A program made the translations under genes and the position numbers. From Daucus carota subsp. sativus (lineage: Eukaryota; Streptophyta; Magnoliopsida; Apiales; Apiaceae), in contig NC_030386.2 of the NCBI RefSeq assembly GCF_001625215.2, positions 12,073,741-12,137,740 on the forward strand: a stretch of DNA of 64,000 bases. The letters are read 5' to 3'. Shown here one piece after another: positions 45,501 to 61,025 of this stretch. A model generated the notes under the pieces. That model had not been told where the DNA came from. It saw only the letters and a list, made by a program, of their open reading frames with translations, and did no database searches. Positions within the stretch are counted from its first letter, which is position 1. Every line of letters begins with the position of its first letter.

Positions 45501-46163
45501 CAAGTCCTAGACGAGCTAACGGGGAATTAGTCGTCTTTGCACCGTGAGGAAGAGGAAAGACCCAAGACCTAAGACCTAAGATCCAAGACCCGCAAAAGTT
45601 TAGAAGTTCAAAGACTACACCCGGAGTACAACGACTTTGAGGAGGTGACGGGGAGTTACGCTCCAAGACGAGTCTTGTAAGTTTACATTTATAGTGAGGA
45701 GGTAACGGGAAGTTACGCTCCAAGATATATATTTGTAAAGGCTTCTCCGCCTACTGTAAAGGAGTTTCTTTATAGTAGAGAAAATCTCGAGTCCGGGGAG
45801 GAGCTCGAGGACTGGAGTAGGGGTGAGTGGACTCCAAGTGTTGAGTTAGCCACCGCGAACCAGGGATAAAATCTCGTGTGTCGTATTACTCTTACATTGC
45901 TTTCGCACACATAAACTGCCTATACTCTCGATAAAAGCTATTCAAAAGGGGGATAAATTTTATTACACCACATTAATTTTTAAATTGGTGATTAAGCTAT
46001 TCAACCCCCCCTTCTAGCTTAAATTACACTCTATCGGGACCTAACACGAACCCCCAAAATTTGTGTTATAATCCTCCGATCCCAAATTCTCAATTAAGTG
46101 GGCATATTAAGTGAATGATCTGCAACCTGTTTTTGAAAGACACTCTGATACGTCTAATTAATA
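42534..46163 (+). pseudogene. N-terminal relic of a GST-T3-like / PIF-Harbinger MYB-like protein, split by a solo LTR
   Basis: The ATG at 42534 starts MNPRQYSSSNPQNTN, a Ser/Asn/Gln-rich start like the plant proteins annotated glutathione S-transferase T3-like or Harbinger ORF1. The frame reaches a TAG (42669-42671). Past the solo LTR it continues in the same register (NPQNL, NPPIPNSQ) and then, after a one-base shift, reads VNDLQPVFERHSDTSN before a stop at ~46163. No DNA-binding or transferase domain is present. It was already decaying, or decayed after the insertion. Confidence 0.55.
42681..46046 (+). mobile_element. Solo LTR, 3366 bp, with 5-bp TSD
   Basis: The block begins TGAAAGGATATC, ends CGGGACCTAACA, and is flanked by CGAAC at 42676-42680 and 46047-46051. 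Removing it and one CGAAC restores the reading register of the interrupted relic, independent support for the ends. A promoter-like CCCTATAAATACC is at ~44083-44096. The U5-like end has a C-rich AACCCCCCCTTCTAGCTT. That ending and the long LTR suggest a Copia SIRE/Maximus-type source, but no internal domains remain. No primer-binding site follows, so this is a recombination product. Confidence 0.8.
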
Positions 46164-46174
46164 GGGATTAGATT

Positions 46175-46872
46175 ACACAAGCAAACCCTAGGTTTCTCTC
46201 CTGTATCTTTTTTCTTTCTTTTTTAGCAGCGCCAGGGGCTTCCATCAGATCTCTACCGGTGGAAAGCCCCCAAAACCTTTTATTTCCCTTCTTTTGTGTT
46301 TTCTTCTTTATTTCAATAATACTTTTTTGATATTAATTTGTTTTTTCGACTCTAAGGATTCAAAGTCTTTTCCGATTTAGCTTTCTTTTCCTTAGATCTC
46401 AATTCCACGGAGCTACGGATTTCTCGTTCATCCCGGTGCTTTTATTCTCGAAAGTGGTCCGAGTTATCTTGTTTTTGTGGGTTTGTTCCCCAGATCTAAG
46501 GATTGCCTTGGTTTAGCATTCATTTATGCATTTGGTTGCTAGGTTGTCACGTTTGGTTTTGGGTTTTTTTTGTTGTCTCGCCGTTTGTGTGAATTTTGTT
46601 ATTTTCTCACCGTTTGTGTGAGTATGGTGCTTGATTTAGTAATAAAAATTGTCAAGGAATTGCATTCTCAGTCGATAGCTCAAACTGTTTGTGACGGAAG
46701 CGAAATTGACGAAGCATGTGTATATATATTCTTCAACAAATCATCTGATTTTATCTACAAAAAGCATAGATTAATCGGTGATTGTTTTTGTATGTTTGTT
46801 CAACGCGACTGTTTATGTAGATATCGTATGACCTTTATTAATGAATTAACTCTTTTATCCCAAAAAAAAAAA
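46175..46872 (+). mobile_element. Possible truncated LINE with poly(A) end
   Basis: The stretch starts with AAACCCTAGGTTTCTCTCC, like the leader of many plant LINEs, and ends GAATTAACTCTTTTATCCC followed by 12 A. No ORF1 or reverse transcriptase is present, so most of a LINE would be deleted. No target duplication was found. Confidence 0.3.
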
Positions 46873-47010
46873 AGTAGGGCCTATTAAAAGTTGGATGAAT
46901 TGGCCTGCAAGGAAAGTAACTTTGCCACTGGACTTGGGCTCATCCACTGGACTTGCTCTAATACATGCACAAAAAACATAAAAGTGATCCTAATATCGGA
47001 CGATTTTTTT

Positions 47011-47150
47011 TGCAAATTACGCATTAGTAGAATGCATGATTATTCTACATCTTTTTGTGCAAATTATGCATTAGCAGAATGCGTGATTATTCTACATCTT
47101 TTTGTTGCAAATTATACATTAGCAGAATGCGCGATTATTCTACAACTAAG
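47011..47150 (+). repeat. Three-copy 47-48-bp tandem repeat
   Basis: Units starting at 47011, 47058 and 47106 share GCAAATTA, TTAG(C/T)AGAATGC and GATTATTCTACA. The frame stays open through all three, which is likely incidental. Confidence 0.8.
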
Positions 47151-47309
47151 GCTTGGATGCGTATCTTCTTTTGTAAATCTAATGTAAGAATTGGTTACTA
47201 GAAACGGAGAGAAAGATTGTGAATGAAGTCACTAACTCCGCCTTTTATTTGTTCAATGTTATCCAATGAACTCGACCAATTATGAGTGTTGTTGATCCGC
47301 ACATACACG

Positions 47310-47891
47310 TAGGGGTGGCACTCATTTCGTTTCGTATACTTTCGTTTTATGTACTTTCGTATTTTGTGTACTCGAAGGTGAAACCCATATCCGCCCGTTA
47401 TTAATTTCGTGTACCTAATTTGAAACCCGTATCCGATTTGAAACGTTTCGTGTATATTTCGTGTACTTTTCATGCATAATATATATAAAAATATTAATAT
47501 ATTTTTTAATCAAAAAATAGATTTAATATATATTTTCCTTTTTAATTTCATTAAATGTGAATGATATATTTATACTTGTATACAATTCTCTATAAATTTG
47601 TTAATGTATCTACAATATATATCCACACATACATATAACTATATACTTCTTACACAATTATATATTTAATATATCATAACATATATAATAAATATTATGT
47701 ACAAATAGTTCGTGTACTTTCGTGTATTTCGTGTACCGCAAATGAAAACCCATATCCGACACGAAATCTATCATGTAATTTCATGTTCGTATACTTTCGT
47801 GTTTCGTGTATCGAAAATCAAAACCCATATACATTTTTTTCGTGTCGTTCCGTTTCGTGTTAGCGTGTTACGTGTCAAATTGCCAGGCCTA
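47310..47891. mobile_element. hAT-type non-autonomous element
   Basis: The element begins TAGGGGTGGCACTCATTTCG and ends AAATTGCCAGGCCTA, 582 bp. Flanking 8-mers CATACACG and CGTACACA agree at 6 of 8. Subterminal regions repeat TTTCGTGTA in both orientations. No transposase is present. Confidence 0.75.
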
Positions 47892-48892
47892 CGTACACAG
47901 TTGACATATGGCCACGGACATCGCCATCCTCGTCTGCATCAGCATGAGCATCTGCTGGGGAAAGAAATCGTATTGGACAAATTGAGACATTGCAGAAATT
48001 ATTTTTGTAGAAGCAACAACTTCTAGCAATAAGAAATAATAACCCTTGATATTTTTTTCAGGGTGAGCATGACCTATATAGTTAGTCCGTCCCATTCCTG
48101 TCCCAATCCCAATTACTTAGACGACACAAAATAAGGATGAAGGCATTTATCAAATACTTATTATCCAACTAAAATTTTCAATACTCGTACGAGAGATCTA
48201 GGACTCGAACTCTCCGTTTTAACAATTTGATAATTTCAAATTTTGGTTTCACCTAATAGTCAAACATCACAAATCATAAAAAAGAAATCACGACAAAATT
48301 CCTCCTTATGTTTTAACAAATTTATAGCTTAAAAGTATCCCGTTAAAGACTTAAAAGTAAATCAATAGAAAATAGTACGTTTTAGTCACTGTTCTAAAAA
48401 TACCTGATTTAACAGCTTAATTCCTGCAATGTTGTCGACCAATTCGATTTTTAAAATTCGATTAATCCTTTTAAGTTTTTCTTAATCAAAATATAATTTA
48501 TTAAAATTAAAATATTATATCATTTTAAATATGAAAAATAATAGAATTTATGATAAAATAAAGATATATTTGTTAATAAATAACCAATCCAATAATAATT
48601 AAATATTAAATAATATTTACATATCAAAATACATTCGATTTTCACTCTGATTAATCCTAAATCGATCACTCAACCGGTTATGTACAATTTCCGATTTCTA
48701 TAACACTCATTTTAATTCATAAACCAAATAGTATTTGTCAGAAAAAGAAAATGAAAAAAGGATAAAAAAAAACCATACGTGGTCAAACAAGGCACACAAT
48801 AGAACACCATCTACCAGTCTTTCTAGCTCATCATCTCATCTCATATGAAATCAATCATTCTTTCCCATTTCTAAGGAAAGAGCTTCACTGAA
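47892..48892. other. Subtilase promoter side, AT-rich
   Basis: No gene or element was recognised. The last ~100 bp before 48893 is C/T-rich and is the likely leader of the subtilase transcript. Confidence 0.4.
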
Positions 48893-51169
48893 ATGGAGAT
48901 TCACATTCCTCTCATCTTCCTCTCCTTATTTCTCTCTTCAGTCTCCTCCGATCAATCCTCCTTCATAATCCACGTCTCCAAGTCCCAGAAGCCACACATC
49001 TACACTTCCCACCACCACTGGTACTCCTCCATTCTCGCCTCCCACCCGAACTCCAAGCATCTCTACACTTACACCCACGCCGTCACCGGATTCTCCGCCG
49101 CGCTCACTCCCTCCCAGGCCGACAGTATTCGCCGCCTGCCAGGTGTCATTTCAGTACTCCCTGACCGCGTCCAGCATCTCCACACCACTCATACTCCCAC
49201 CTTTCTCGGCCTCGCCGATAATTTCGGCCTCTGGCCTAACGCCGAGTACGCCGATGACGTCATCATCGGAGTTCTCGACACCGGTATCTGGCCGGAGCGT
49301 GACAGCTTCAGTGACGAAGGACTCACGCCGGTGCCGGCCAGCTGGAAAGGCGTCTGCGAGACGGCGGATGATTTTCCGGCCTCCGTTTGTAATAACAAGA
49401 TCATAGGAGCCAGGGCGTATTATAAAGGATATTTAACTAACTCTAAATTGATTCAGAGTAATGAGAAGCTTTCTGTAAGAGACACCGAAGGTCATGGAAC
49501 TCATACTGCCTCAACTGCTGCCGGATCTGTTGTACACGACGCTGGTTTTTACGAGTACGCGAGAGGCGAGGCGAGAGGAATGGCGATTAAGGCCAGGATT
49601 GCGGCTTATAAGATCTGTTGGACTAATGGATGTTATGATTCCGATATTTTAGCAGCTATGGATCAGGCAATTGAAGATGGAGTGCACATCATATCATTGT
49701 CTGTTGGAGCTACTGGCTATGCTCCGGAGTATGATCGTGATTCGATTGCCATAGGTGCGTTTGGTGCTGCTCAAAACGGTGTCGTTGTGTCGTGTTCTGC
49801 GGGTAATTCAGGTCCTGGTCCGTACACGGCTGTGAATATTGCGCCGTGGATAATCACCGTCGGTGCTTCCACGATTGACAGGGAGTTTCCGGCTGATGTG
49901 GTGCTAGGAGACGGGAGGATCTTCGGCGGAGTGTCGCTTTACTCTGGAGATGGTCTTGGAGACGTGCAGATTCCGTTGATTTATGGGGATGATTGTGGAG
50001 ATAGATATTGTTATAGTGGATATTTGGATCCTGAGAAAGTCAAGGGCAAAATTGTGATTTGTGACCGGGGAGGCAATGCGAGGGTGGAGAAAGGAAGTGC
50101 TGTGAAAATTGCTGGTGGAGTTGGAATGATTCATGCGAATACGGAAGAGAATGGCGAAGAGCTTTTAGCGGATTCGCATTTGATTCCGGCTACTATGGTT
50201 GGTCAGGCTGCTGGAGCGAAGATCAGAGCTTATTCCAGATCGGATAAGAATCCAACGGCTACCATTACTTTTAAAGGAACGGTTATTGGAAACTCACCTT
50301 CAGCACCGCGTGTGGCGGCGTTCTCCAGCCGTGGACCGAATCATTTGACCGCGGAGATTCTTAAGCCGGATGTGATCGGACCTGGTGTTAACATTTTGGC
50401 AGGTTGGACTGGGTACACTAGTCCAACTGATTTGGATATTGATCCAAGACGAGTAGCGTTTAATATTATATCTGGCACGTCGATGTCGTGCCCTCATGTG
50501 AGTGGATTGGCTGCTTTGCTTCGCAAGGCCTACCCGAAGTGGAGTCCAGCTGCTATCAAATCGGCTCTGATGACAACGGCTTATAATGTGGATAATACCG
50601 GTGCAAATATCACTGATCTTGCCACTGGTGTGGAGTCAACTCCGTTTGTCCATGGAGCAGGACACGTGGAGCCAAACAGAGCTCTTGATCCGGGGTTGGT
50701 TTATGATATTGATGTTAGTCACTATGTGGCGTTCTTGTGTTCTATTGGATATACTCCGAAGAGGATTGCAGTGTTTGTGGGTGATGATAAAGTGGATTGC
50801 AGTGTGGAGAATTTGGGTGGTAGTCCCGGGAACTTGAATTACCCATCTTTCGCGGTGGTGTTTGATGATGGTAATGAAGTTAAGTACAAAAGAGTTGTGA
50901 AGAATGTAGGAAGCAATGTAAATGCTGTTTATGAGGTGAAGGTGAGTGCTCCTCCTGGCGTGGGAGTGAGTGTGGTACCGAGTAAGCTTGAGTTCAGTGC
51001 GACGACTGAAGCACTGTCGTATGAGGTTACATTCACCAGTACAGTCGCAGCAGCAGTTGGCAGTAAAGCATTTGGTTCAATTGTGTGGACAGATGGTGTT
51101 CACCTTGTCAGGAGCCCAGTTGCGGTTTCCTGGAGCACAAACTCTGCAGCATCGGTAGCTTCCATGTAA
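48893..51169 (+). CDS. SBT1.4: Subtilisin-like serine protease, SBT1.4-like
   Basis: This intronless gene encodes 758 residues, a normal length for plant subtilases. A signal peptide (hydrophobic residues 4-19) directs secretion to the apoplast. Then come an I9 inhibitor propeptide (~23-105), the S8 catalytic domain with Asp129 (GVLDTGIWPE), His201 (GHGTHTAS), Asn305 (SAGNSGP, oxyanion) and Ser530 (GTSMSCPHVSG), a PA insertion (~355-460), and a C-terminal fibronectin-III-like domain (~655-752). The start ATG is the first in the transcript region. All catalytic residues are present, so it should be active. Arabidopsis At3g14067 (SASP/SBT1.4, senescence-associated) is the closest relative recalled. 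Codon GC is high at the 5' end and declines along the gene. Confidence 0.95.
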   Translation: MEIHIPLIFLSLFLSSVSSDQSSFIIHVSKSQKPHIYTSHHHWYSSILASHPNSKHLYTYTHAVTGFSAALTPSQADSIRRLPGVISVLPDRVQHLHTTHTPTFLGLADNFGLWPNAEYADDVIIGVLDTGIWPERDSFSDEGLTPVPASWKGVCETADDFPASVCNNKIIGARAYYKGYLTNSKLIQSNEKLSVRDTEGHGTHTASTAAGSVVHDAGFYEYARGEARGMAIKARIAAYKICWTNGCYDSDILAAMDQAIEDGVHIISLSVGATGYAPEYDRDSIAIGAFGAAQNGVVVSCSAGNSGPGPYTAVNIAPWIITVGASTIDREFPADVVLGDGRIFGGVSLYSGDGLGDVQIPLIYGDDCGDRYCYSGYLDPEKVKGKIVICDRGGNARVEKGSAVKIAGGVGMIHANTEENGEELLADSHLIPATMVGQAAGAKIRAYSRSDKNPTATITFKGTVIGNSPSAPRVAAFSSRGPNHLTAEILKPDVIGPGVNILAGWTGYTSPTDLDIDPRRVAFNIISGTSMSCPHVSGLAALLRKAYPKWSPAAIKSALMTTAYNVDNTGANITDLATGVESTPFVHGAGHVEPNRALDPGLVYDIDVSHYVAFLCSIGYTPKRIAVFVGDDKVDCSVENLGGSPGNLNYPSFAVVFDDGNEVKYKRVVKNVGSNVNAVYEVKVSAPPGVGVSVVPSKLEFSATTEALSYEVTFTSTVAAAVGSKAFGSIVWTDGVHLVRSPVAVSWSTNSAASVASM

Positions 51170-51819
51170 TTGGTTTGAATGAAGGTGTAAATTAGCATTA
51201 TATTTCAAGTTTCGCAGCTGTGACAGAATCTGCGGCTTAGTAGTTGGGATTAAAGATTAGTTGCCAGAACAAGGGAAAGTTAACAGAGGAGACTGGGCGC
51301 ATTTTATGTTTCCTACGTTGATCACAGTATAATTTTCCTCGATCACACTCCATTGCAACTGATAATAAATGAAAAACATTGTTAAATTGTTTCAGAAAGA
51401 TATATACTCTTCTAGGCTTGTAGCAAATGTGTGTTGGTTTTCATCATCTATCTTAATTTTTAAGTTGAGATCACTCATCACATCTGCTGACATAAAAAGA
51501 TATACGTCTTAAAATGATGAAAATTCAGACCATGTATTGGCTTTATGATACTTAGCTAGATACTTGGTGCAGGTATGATTCGGCACTAAAAATATTGCAA
51601 GTAAACCAGCATTTCCTCTGAGCTTATGCATGGATTTCTTCGAGAGTACTAGTAGCATCTCTGTATAAGAAAACTAGCAAAATCCTCATTCGAACCTTTA
51701 GACCTCAAAGCTATAAATGAGTGAGCACGCATAGCCTTCCTCAAGGTAGAAGTTTCTCCGAGGGTTCTGTATATGCTAACATGTATAAATATTCGAATGC
51801 CAGTTTTGTATGCAAATTT
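51170..51819. other. Subtilase 3' flank
   Basis: The likely 3'UTR is followed by intergenic DNA leading to the tRNA gene; nothing else was recognised. Confidence 0.4.
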
Positions 51820-51901
51820 GACGCTTTGGCCGAGTGGTTAAGGCGTGTGCCTGCTAAGTACATGGGGTTTCCCCGCGAGAGTTCGAATCTCTCAGGCGTC
51901 G
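51820..51901 (+). tRNA. trnS-GCU: tRNA-Ser (anticodon GCU)
   Basis: The 82-nt cloverleaf has acceptor arms GACGCTT/AGGCGTC with discriminator G, A box TGGCCGAGTGG, a long class-II variable arm (CATGGGGTTTCCCCGC) and B box GTTCGAATCTC. The anticodon GCT is at 51853-51855. There is no intron. A run of T follows as pol III terminator. Sequence and lack of organellar context indicate a nuclear gene. Confidence 0.96.
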
Positions 51902-53000
51902 ATTTTTCCTTTCCCCTCCAAACCTTAATTTTTTACAAATATATTTATCTTCCAAGTTCCAACTATAGCAACAATTTTTAATGATATAATAAAACTGAAA
52001 TTTTCTCCATATAATCTACTTAATACGTCTAAAAAGAACTCATAAAAATAAATACAGTTATGAAATGTTAATATCTATAAACAGAAAAAAAAAATCCTAT
52101 TTTGGTTAATTTAAAAAAGCTTCTCCGTTCGCTGCAAAAAAAAAAAAAGCTTCTCCGTTTTCATACTATTCTCTTATTCATTTGACATTTTCATTTTAAT
52201 TATTCAACATACACTTCTATATATCATTTGACCATATAATCAAAATTAACACTTCCAAATAAAAATATATTAAAATATTATATAATATTATATTTGAAAA
52301 TCTTAAAAAGTAATAGTTTTAAATACACAGTCAAACGAATTTAAGTATAAGTCAAATGATTAAAAAGAGCAAGGAGTATCTACGATAGCATCTCTGACCA
52401 TACAAATCCCTCGGCTAAAAATTGAGTTGGCACACCAAAAAAAAAATATAACCCACCTTTTCAAAAATTCACACTCCAACCACAAGGATCTCTTGTCTAT
52501 AAATTTTTCGAACCTCCACAAGCCAGAAATCTATAGCAAGATTACACATCATTTATTATCATATTGAACTATATATCTTATTTTAACAATCTAAAATTTT
52601 AGTAACATATTATTTTTAAATTATAGACACCCAATATAGCCAATACCATCGAAAGACGATATCTTAGAAGTCCAATTCAGATGTGTGCTCTTTAACACGG
52701 TTAACTTACCTAGAGGAGATGATTAGGTTTGACAGTATAATTTCTCAAACATATTTCTTTTCTAAAAGTAAAAACATTAAAGTTCCACAGGCATTAAATC
52801 AAGATTATGAGTAGATCTTAAAACTACAATCACGAGGTTCATACAACCAAGGAAGTTTTTATAATCAAATAGTCTGCAGTCATGAGCTTAATTTCATACA
52901 AGGCTTAAGTTTTAACAATCACAAAATCCCCCAAATTTCATAAACTGCATTTGTGATACTGAGCATGTAGTGATGTAGAGACTAGTTTTAATGACAGATA
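51902..53000. other. Intergenic DNA with a possible MITE
   Basis: AAAAAAGCTTCTCCGTT is repeated at ~52118 and ~52147. From ~52160 to 52380 the ends (TCTTATTCATTTGAC, and inverted TTTTAATCATTTGAC) resemble a decayed MITE. No gene was recognised; the RBX1 3'UTR probably ends near 52920-53100. Confidence 0.35.
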
Positions 53001-53069
53001 TCAAATAGAGGACAAAGTTCTGAAAGCCTCAATCACACTAGATATTAGCAATAACATCGAGCTGTTTTA

Positions 53070-56948
<3,879 letters not shown>

Positions 56949-57001
56949 CTTTCGGTTACTCGCTAAATAAATCGACGAAAGGACTTTCAAGAGACGGATG
57001 C

Positions 57002-57009
57002 TATTTATA
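57002..57009 (-). promoter_or_regulatory. RBX1: RBX1 TATA box
   Basis: TATAAATA on the minus strand lies 54-61 nt upstream of the ATG, implying transcription start near 56975. Only four bases separate it from the transposon end at 57014. Confidence 0.6.
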
Positions 57010-57211
57010 CTCTGAGAAAATTGAATTTTTCGCAACCAAACTTATTGCGTGTTTAGAAACTTACCCCTCAACTATTTTTTTTTTCTTTTTATCACTAATG
57101 TTAAGTTTGGATTTTTTTTTGTCACTAACGTTAGGTTCGGATTTAATTATTAACACAATGTTATTCTTTTCATCATTATTAAAATATAGTAGTAATCTGC
57201 AATATTATGAT

Positions 57212-60200
57212 TAGGGCTGAGTATTCGGTCGGTTCGGTCCAGAACCGGACCGAACCGAAAACCGAATTGACCTTTTTTCCGAACCGGACCGAACCGAACC
57301 GAAATAACATATGGACGGAACTGGAATCGAATCGAAATAATTCGGTTCGGTTCGGTTCTTTCCTTGAGAATCGAAAATTTTTAGCCAAAACATAAAATAA
57401 AAGATAATAAAGTTGAAACTCTTGAATGTTTGATTCAAACACATAACTTAAATTCTATCACAGTGGACAGTGGAAGTCAAATGAGCTTGTTCAGAAACAA
57501 AAATTAAAATAAAAATGAAGTCTTGATTGCAACAATATACAACAAGACAGTACCAGTTGAATAATTTATATGTGTTATGAGCTACATATATACCTACACC
57601 ATATATGGTCTATCCCAACACCCCAAATTAGTTGCTAAAACTGCAATTTATGTTGCCATTGGATTTTAGGCAACGTTTTTTCCAAATTTGAAGGTGTTAG
57701 GAAAATCCATGTGGCCATAGAGTTTATGCCAACACTTTTTCTATTTTATGACAACACGGGTTTTTATGTTGCCTTACACCCTATGCCAACATTATTTTTA
57801 TCATTAGCGACATGGTTGGTGCGTGTTGCTGTAAATCGTATGACAACATCTGTATATAATGGCAACACCAGTTCTGTGTTGCCATATAATATATGGCAAC
57901 ATCTTTTTTACAATACTGTAACAACATTTCGAGTAACATTTTATGTTTTTGCCAATATTTTTCCTGTCTATGACAATATATTTATTAAAAATAATTGCAA
58001 GATTTTGTTTGTATATATAATAACCAAAAAAAATCATCCATTCCAAAACCTAATTATAAATACCAAACAATAGTCACTAAACCAACATACTATAACATAG
58101 TTAAATCCAAACTCCACAATACCAATTCCACATAATTCTACCACAAAATACTAAAGTTCCATCTATACTGAAATTTTACCACAACACTAAAATTTCACAG
58201 ATTAAACTTTATTGGTTACTGGCATCGAGAATGATCTTGACAATGTGGCCTAATTAGTCAAGTTTACATCCCTAGAAAGGCTTGTGCTGCAAGCTGGACG
58301 AGGTGAGCAGACCTGCTGCTGCTGCTGTGGAAAGCTTATGTGTTGATGATTCGGTAAAATTCCCTGGATATTGCACTCATCTTGGTGCTCAATTAAACTC
58401 TCAACTCTGCCAGAAATAATAACACAAATACTCACAAAGCAAGCAAACTATCATAACAAAAGAAAAATAAAAAATGGTATCAAACTATCAATGATAAATA
58501 TATGGTAAAATAAAGTTCAGTTTATTGTTTGCTTACGAGACAGAAAAAAGAGGGAGCTCATGTTACACATCCTGTTTTCTTCCCTCATGACTCCTACTCT
58601 GAGCCATGGCACTTAATAATCTGTCCAATACAAAAAACTTCAGTCACCAACAGTTTCCACAACTCATTTGCCTCTACTTAAGTTCTGATTCTAGCTAACC
58701 CTGTATTTAATGAAACTAGTAAACGTAAATGGTATTAGTTCATCCATGATATGGACTAGATCAAGGTCCCTAGCTCAGGTTGTGGCTTTCTCTTTGGTTA
58801 ATTCAAAAAATCACTTAATGAATTAAGGCTCTGATGACAAAACTAGCAAAAAATAGACCCAACAACAATTAGAAAAAACAAGAAAATAGGTGCTTTCCGT
58901 GATTTAAAACTCTACTTATATGGCCCAACTCCGTTCAAAAAAAGAAGCATAGGAATCAGTACAAACACTTACATAGATGATTAAAAAAATTAAACTTCTT
59001 TTAATGCATATATATTGACAATACTTACCCATAATTGTATGGATTATTTAATGATATATAAAATAGAAAATGCATAGAAGCTTATTTCAAACTTAAGGGT
59101 CACACTCTGATCAAACAAGTACCTTCAATTTCAGCAGATCCTTTACAGCTTGTTTCATTGCATATATTGTCATTTTATTCACCTGTTACAAAATTTAAAA
59201 CCTTGAGTATAGTTGTAACCAAATCCACAAGCTTGAGTTCATTAGAGCTTTGTCAATAAGAAAACATCTATACAAGAGAACATAGAGCAGAAATGCTAGT
59301 ATGGGTTTATGTTTTACATCTATGATACTTCTATATATTTACATGAGGTAAATGTTTTAGATTTGTTGTAACACAGGAGTACATAAATGTATGAAAGATG
59401 CCTGGTTTTGGTGAATTTACCTCGAGAAAGGTGAAACTCAACCTTCAAGAACAGCCCCAACTACATGTATACATAGTTTGTACTGGTATAGAGGAGCGAT
59501 TTTTGGGTACTTCTGATACAAAAATACACACACTTCACAAAGCATTCTTTTTTTCATGGATAAAGCTAGAGCAGAGGGATCAGTTGCATAATCAAAATAA
59601 AAACAGGAACGACAACAAAGCTACAGAGCATACAAATTATTAAAAACAACCAGGCTTATAATTCAAGACAAAAACAGAGCAATTATAAACATACGAAAAT
59701 CCAATTATTAAGAACCCACCATTATAAACCCCAAAATAATAAATAGAGCACACATAAACAAACAAGTAGTAAGCATTCAAAAACCCTCGATTACTAAGCA
59801 TTTGAAAACCCCCAATCAGCAACCCTAGAAAAAACCCCAAAAATCTAGGGTTTTTAAACAAAATCAAATGGGTATGTTTTGAAAAATACCTGATGATTGA
59901 AACAACAAACCAACAAATTGAAGCTCCAATCGAAGATTCAAATAGCAAAACTCCAACTCCCATTCCGACCAAATCGCGCGGCTCTGAAGCCCCGACTTCA
60001 ACTCCGACACCTATTAAACTCCAGGCAACATAAAATAAACCTAATTAAACTTCGTTCGAGAGATGATGACAGTGAGAGAGGGTTAGAGCGAGACGGTGAG
60101 AGAGGGTGAGAACGTGCGAGATAGTGAGAGAGGGTGAGAGCTCACGTACCTACATTTTTTGAGACGGTGATATGTTTTGAGGGTGAAAGATATGTTTTTA

Positions 60201-60977
60201 GTTGATATGTTTTATTTTTCTATTTTTTTTAATCTTGAGCGGCTATTTTTCATTTTGAGCGGGCTGCTGAATTTTTGTTTCCCACCAAACTTTTTAAACA
60301 TTTTTCATTATTTAAGGCAACATCTCCGAATGTGTTGGCAAGATGTTGGCATTGAGATTTTTTTATGGTTAAGGCAACAGTTTTCGTATCAATGGCAACA
60401 CCGCTACATGATGTTGGTATACACCCACTTTAATCAAATTTTAAGCATCTAAGGCAACGTTTTTAGTGGCAACATCATTATGCAATGTTAGGATAGACCA
60501 AATATGGTGTAGTATATAGTATGCGATCTGAATCTTCACTGCAGTAAGACAAGTAAAAGGCAACCACCAAGTAAGCACAACAGTAATTTATCAACGAACC
60601 TTGAATGCTTGATTCTTGAAGTGAATCTCCGATTATTGAAGTGAGGTAGAGATTAGCTATGCTTCATTTGTGATTAGAGATTAGTGATTGGCTGATTGAG
60701 ATACTAGATTTTATGTGGAGTGTGGTTGAATGTTGATAACTGAAGGGGATATGCAAATATTAACATATATTATATTTAATATATTAATATTAAAAGTTTG
60801 ATATATTCAGTCCAGAACCGAATTTGTTTTGAAAGGACCAGACCAAACTGAAATTTAATTCGGTCCGGACCGGGGAACTGAACAGACCGAAATTTCAAAA
60901 AAATTGGAACCGAACCGGACCGAATTTATACGGTTCGGTTTGGTTTTTCGGTTCCAGTTCGGTTTTGCTCACCCCTA
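57212..60977. mobile_element. hAT element with perfect 8-bp TSD, second layer
   Basis: The element begins TAGGGCTGAGTATTCGG and ends in the inverse of TAGGGGTGAGCAAAACCG. It is flanked by ATTATGAT at 57204-57211 and 60978-60985. Subterminal arrays of GGTTCGGTCC and its complement make the ends strongly self-complementary. No hAT transposase was seen; most of its 3766 bp is the CACTA-like insertion. Confidence 0.93.
57592..60514 (-). mobile_element. CACTA-like non-autonomous element, innermost layer
   Basis: The ends (CCTACACCATATATGGTCTA, and inverted TACTACACCATATTTGGTCT) resemble a mutated CACTACACC terminus, with TAT as 3-bp duplication on both sides (57589-57591, 60515-60517). Within ~330 bp of the left end and ~200 bp of the right end are many TTGCCAT/GGCAACA words in both orientations, the subterminal repeats typical of CACTA elements. 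The interior has a CT/GA-rich leader-like segment (60060-60150) and short minus-strand exon-like frames (e.g. 58435-58250, with a Gln run), possibly relics of a carried gene. No transposase core was recognised. Confidence 0.65.
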
Positions 60978-61025
60978 ATTATGATTATCTGATATGTGTA
61001 TATATATTTATATGTACGGTTTGTC

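Noticed and set aside
43827..46046. Solo LTR starting at TGTTGG (43827) rather than 42681
   Set aside because: No target duplication fits 43827, whereas 42681 gives CGAAC on both sides and restores the interrupted reading frame.
49143..49406. Open frames overlapping the subtilase gene on both strands
   Set aside because: They are shadow frames of the GC-rich 5' half of the subtilase coding sequence and show no family motifs.
57207..57444. Arg/Asn/Thr-rich open frames at the hAT end
   Set aside because: They are translations of the GGTTCGGTCC subterminal array.
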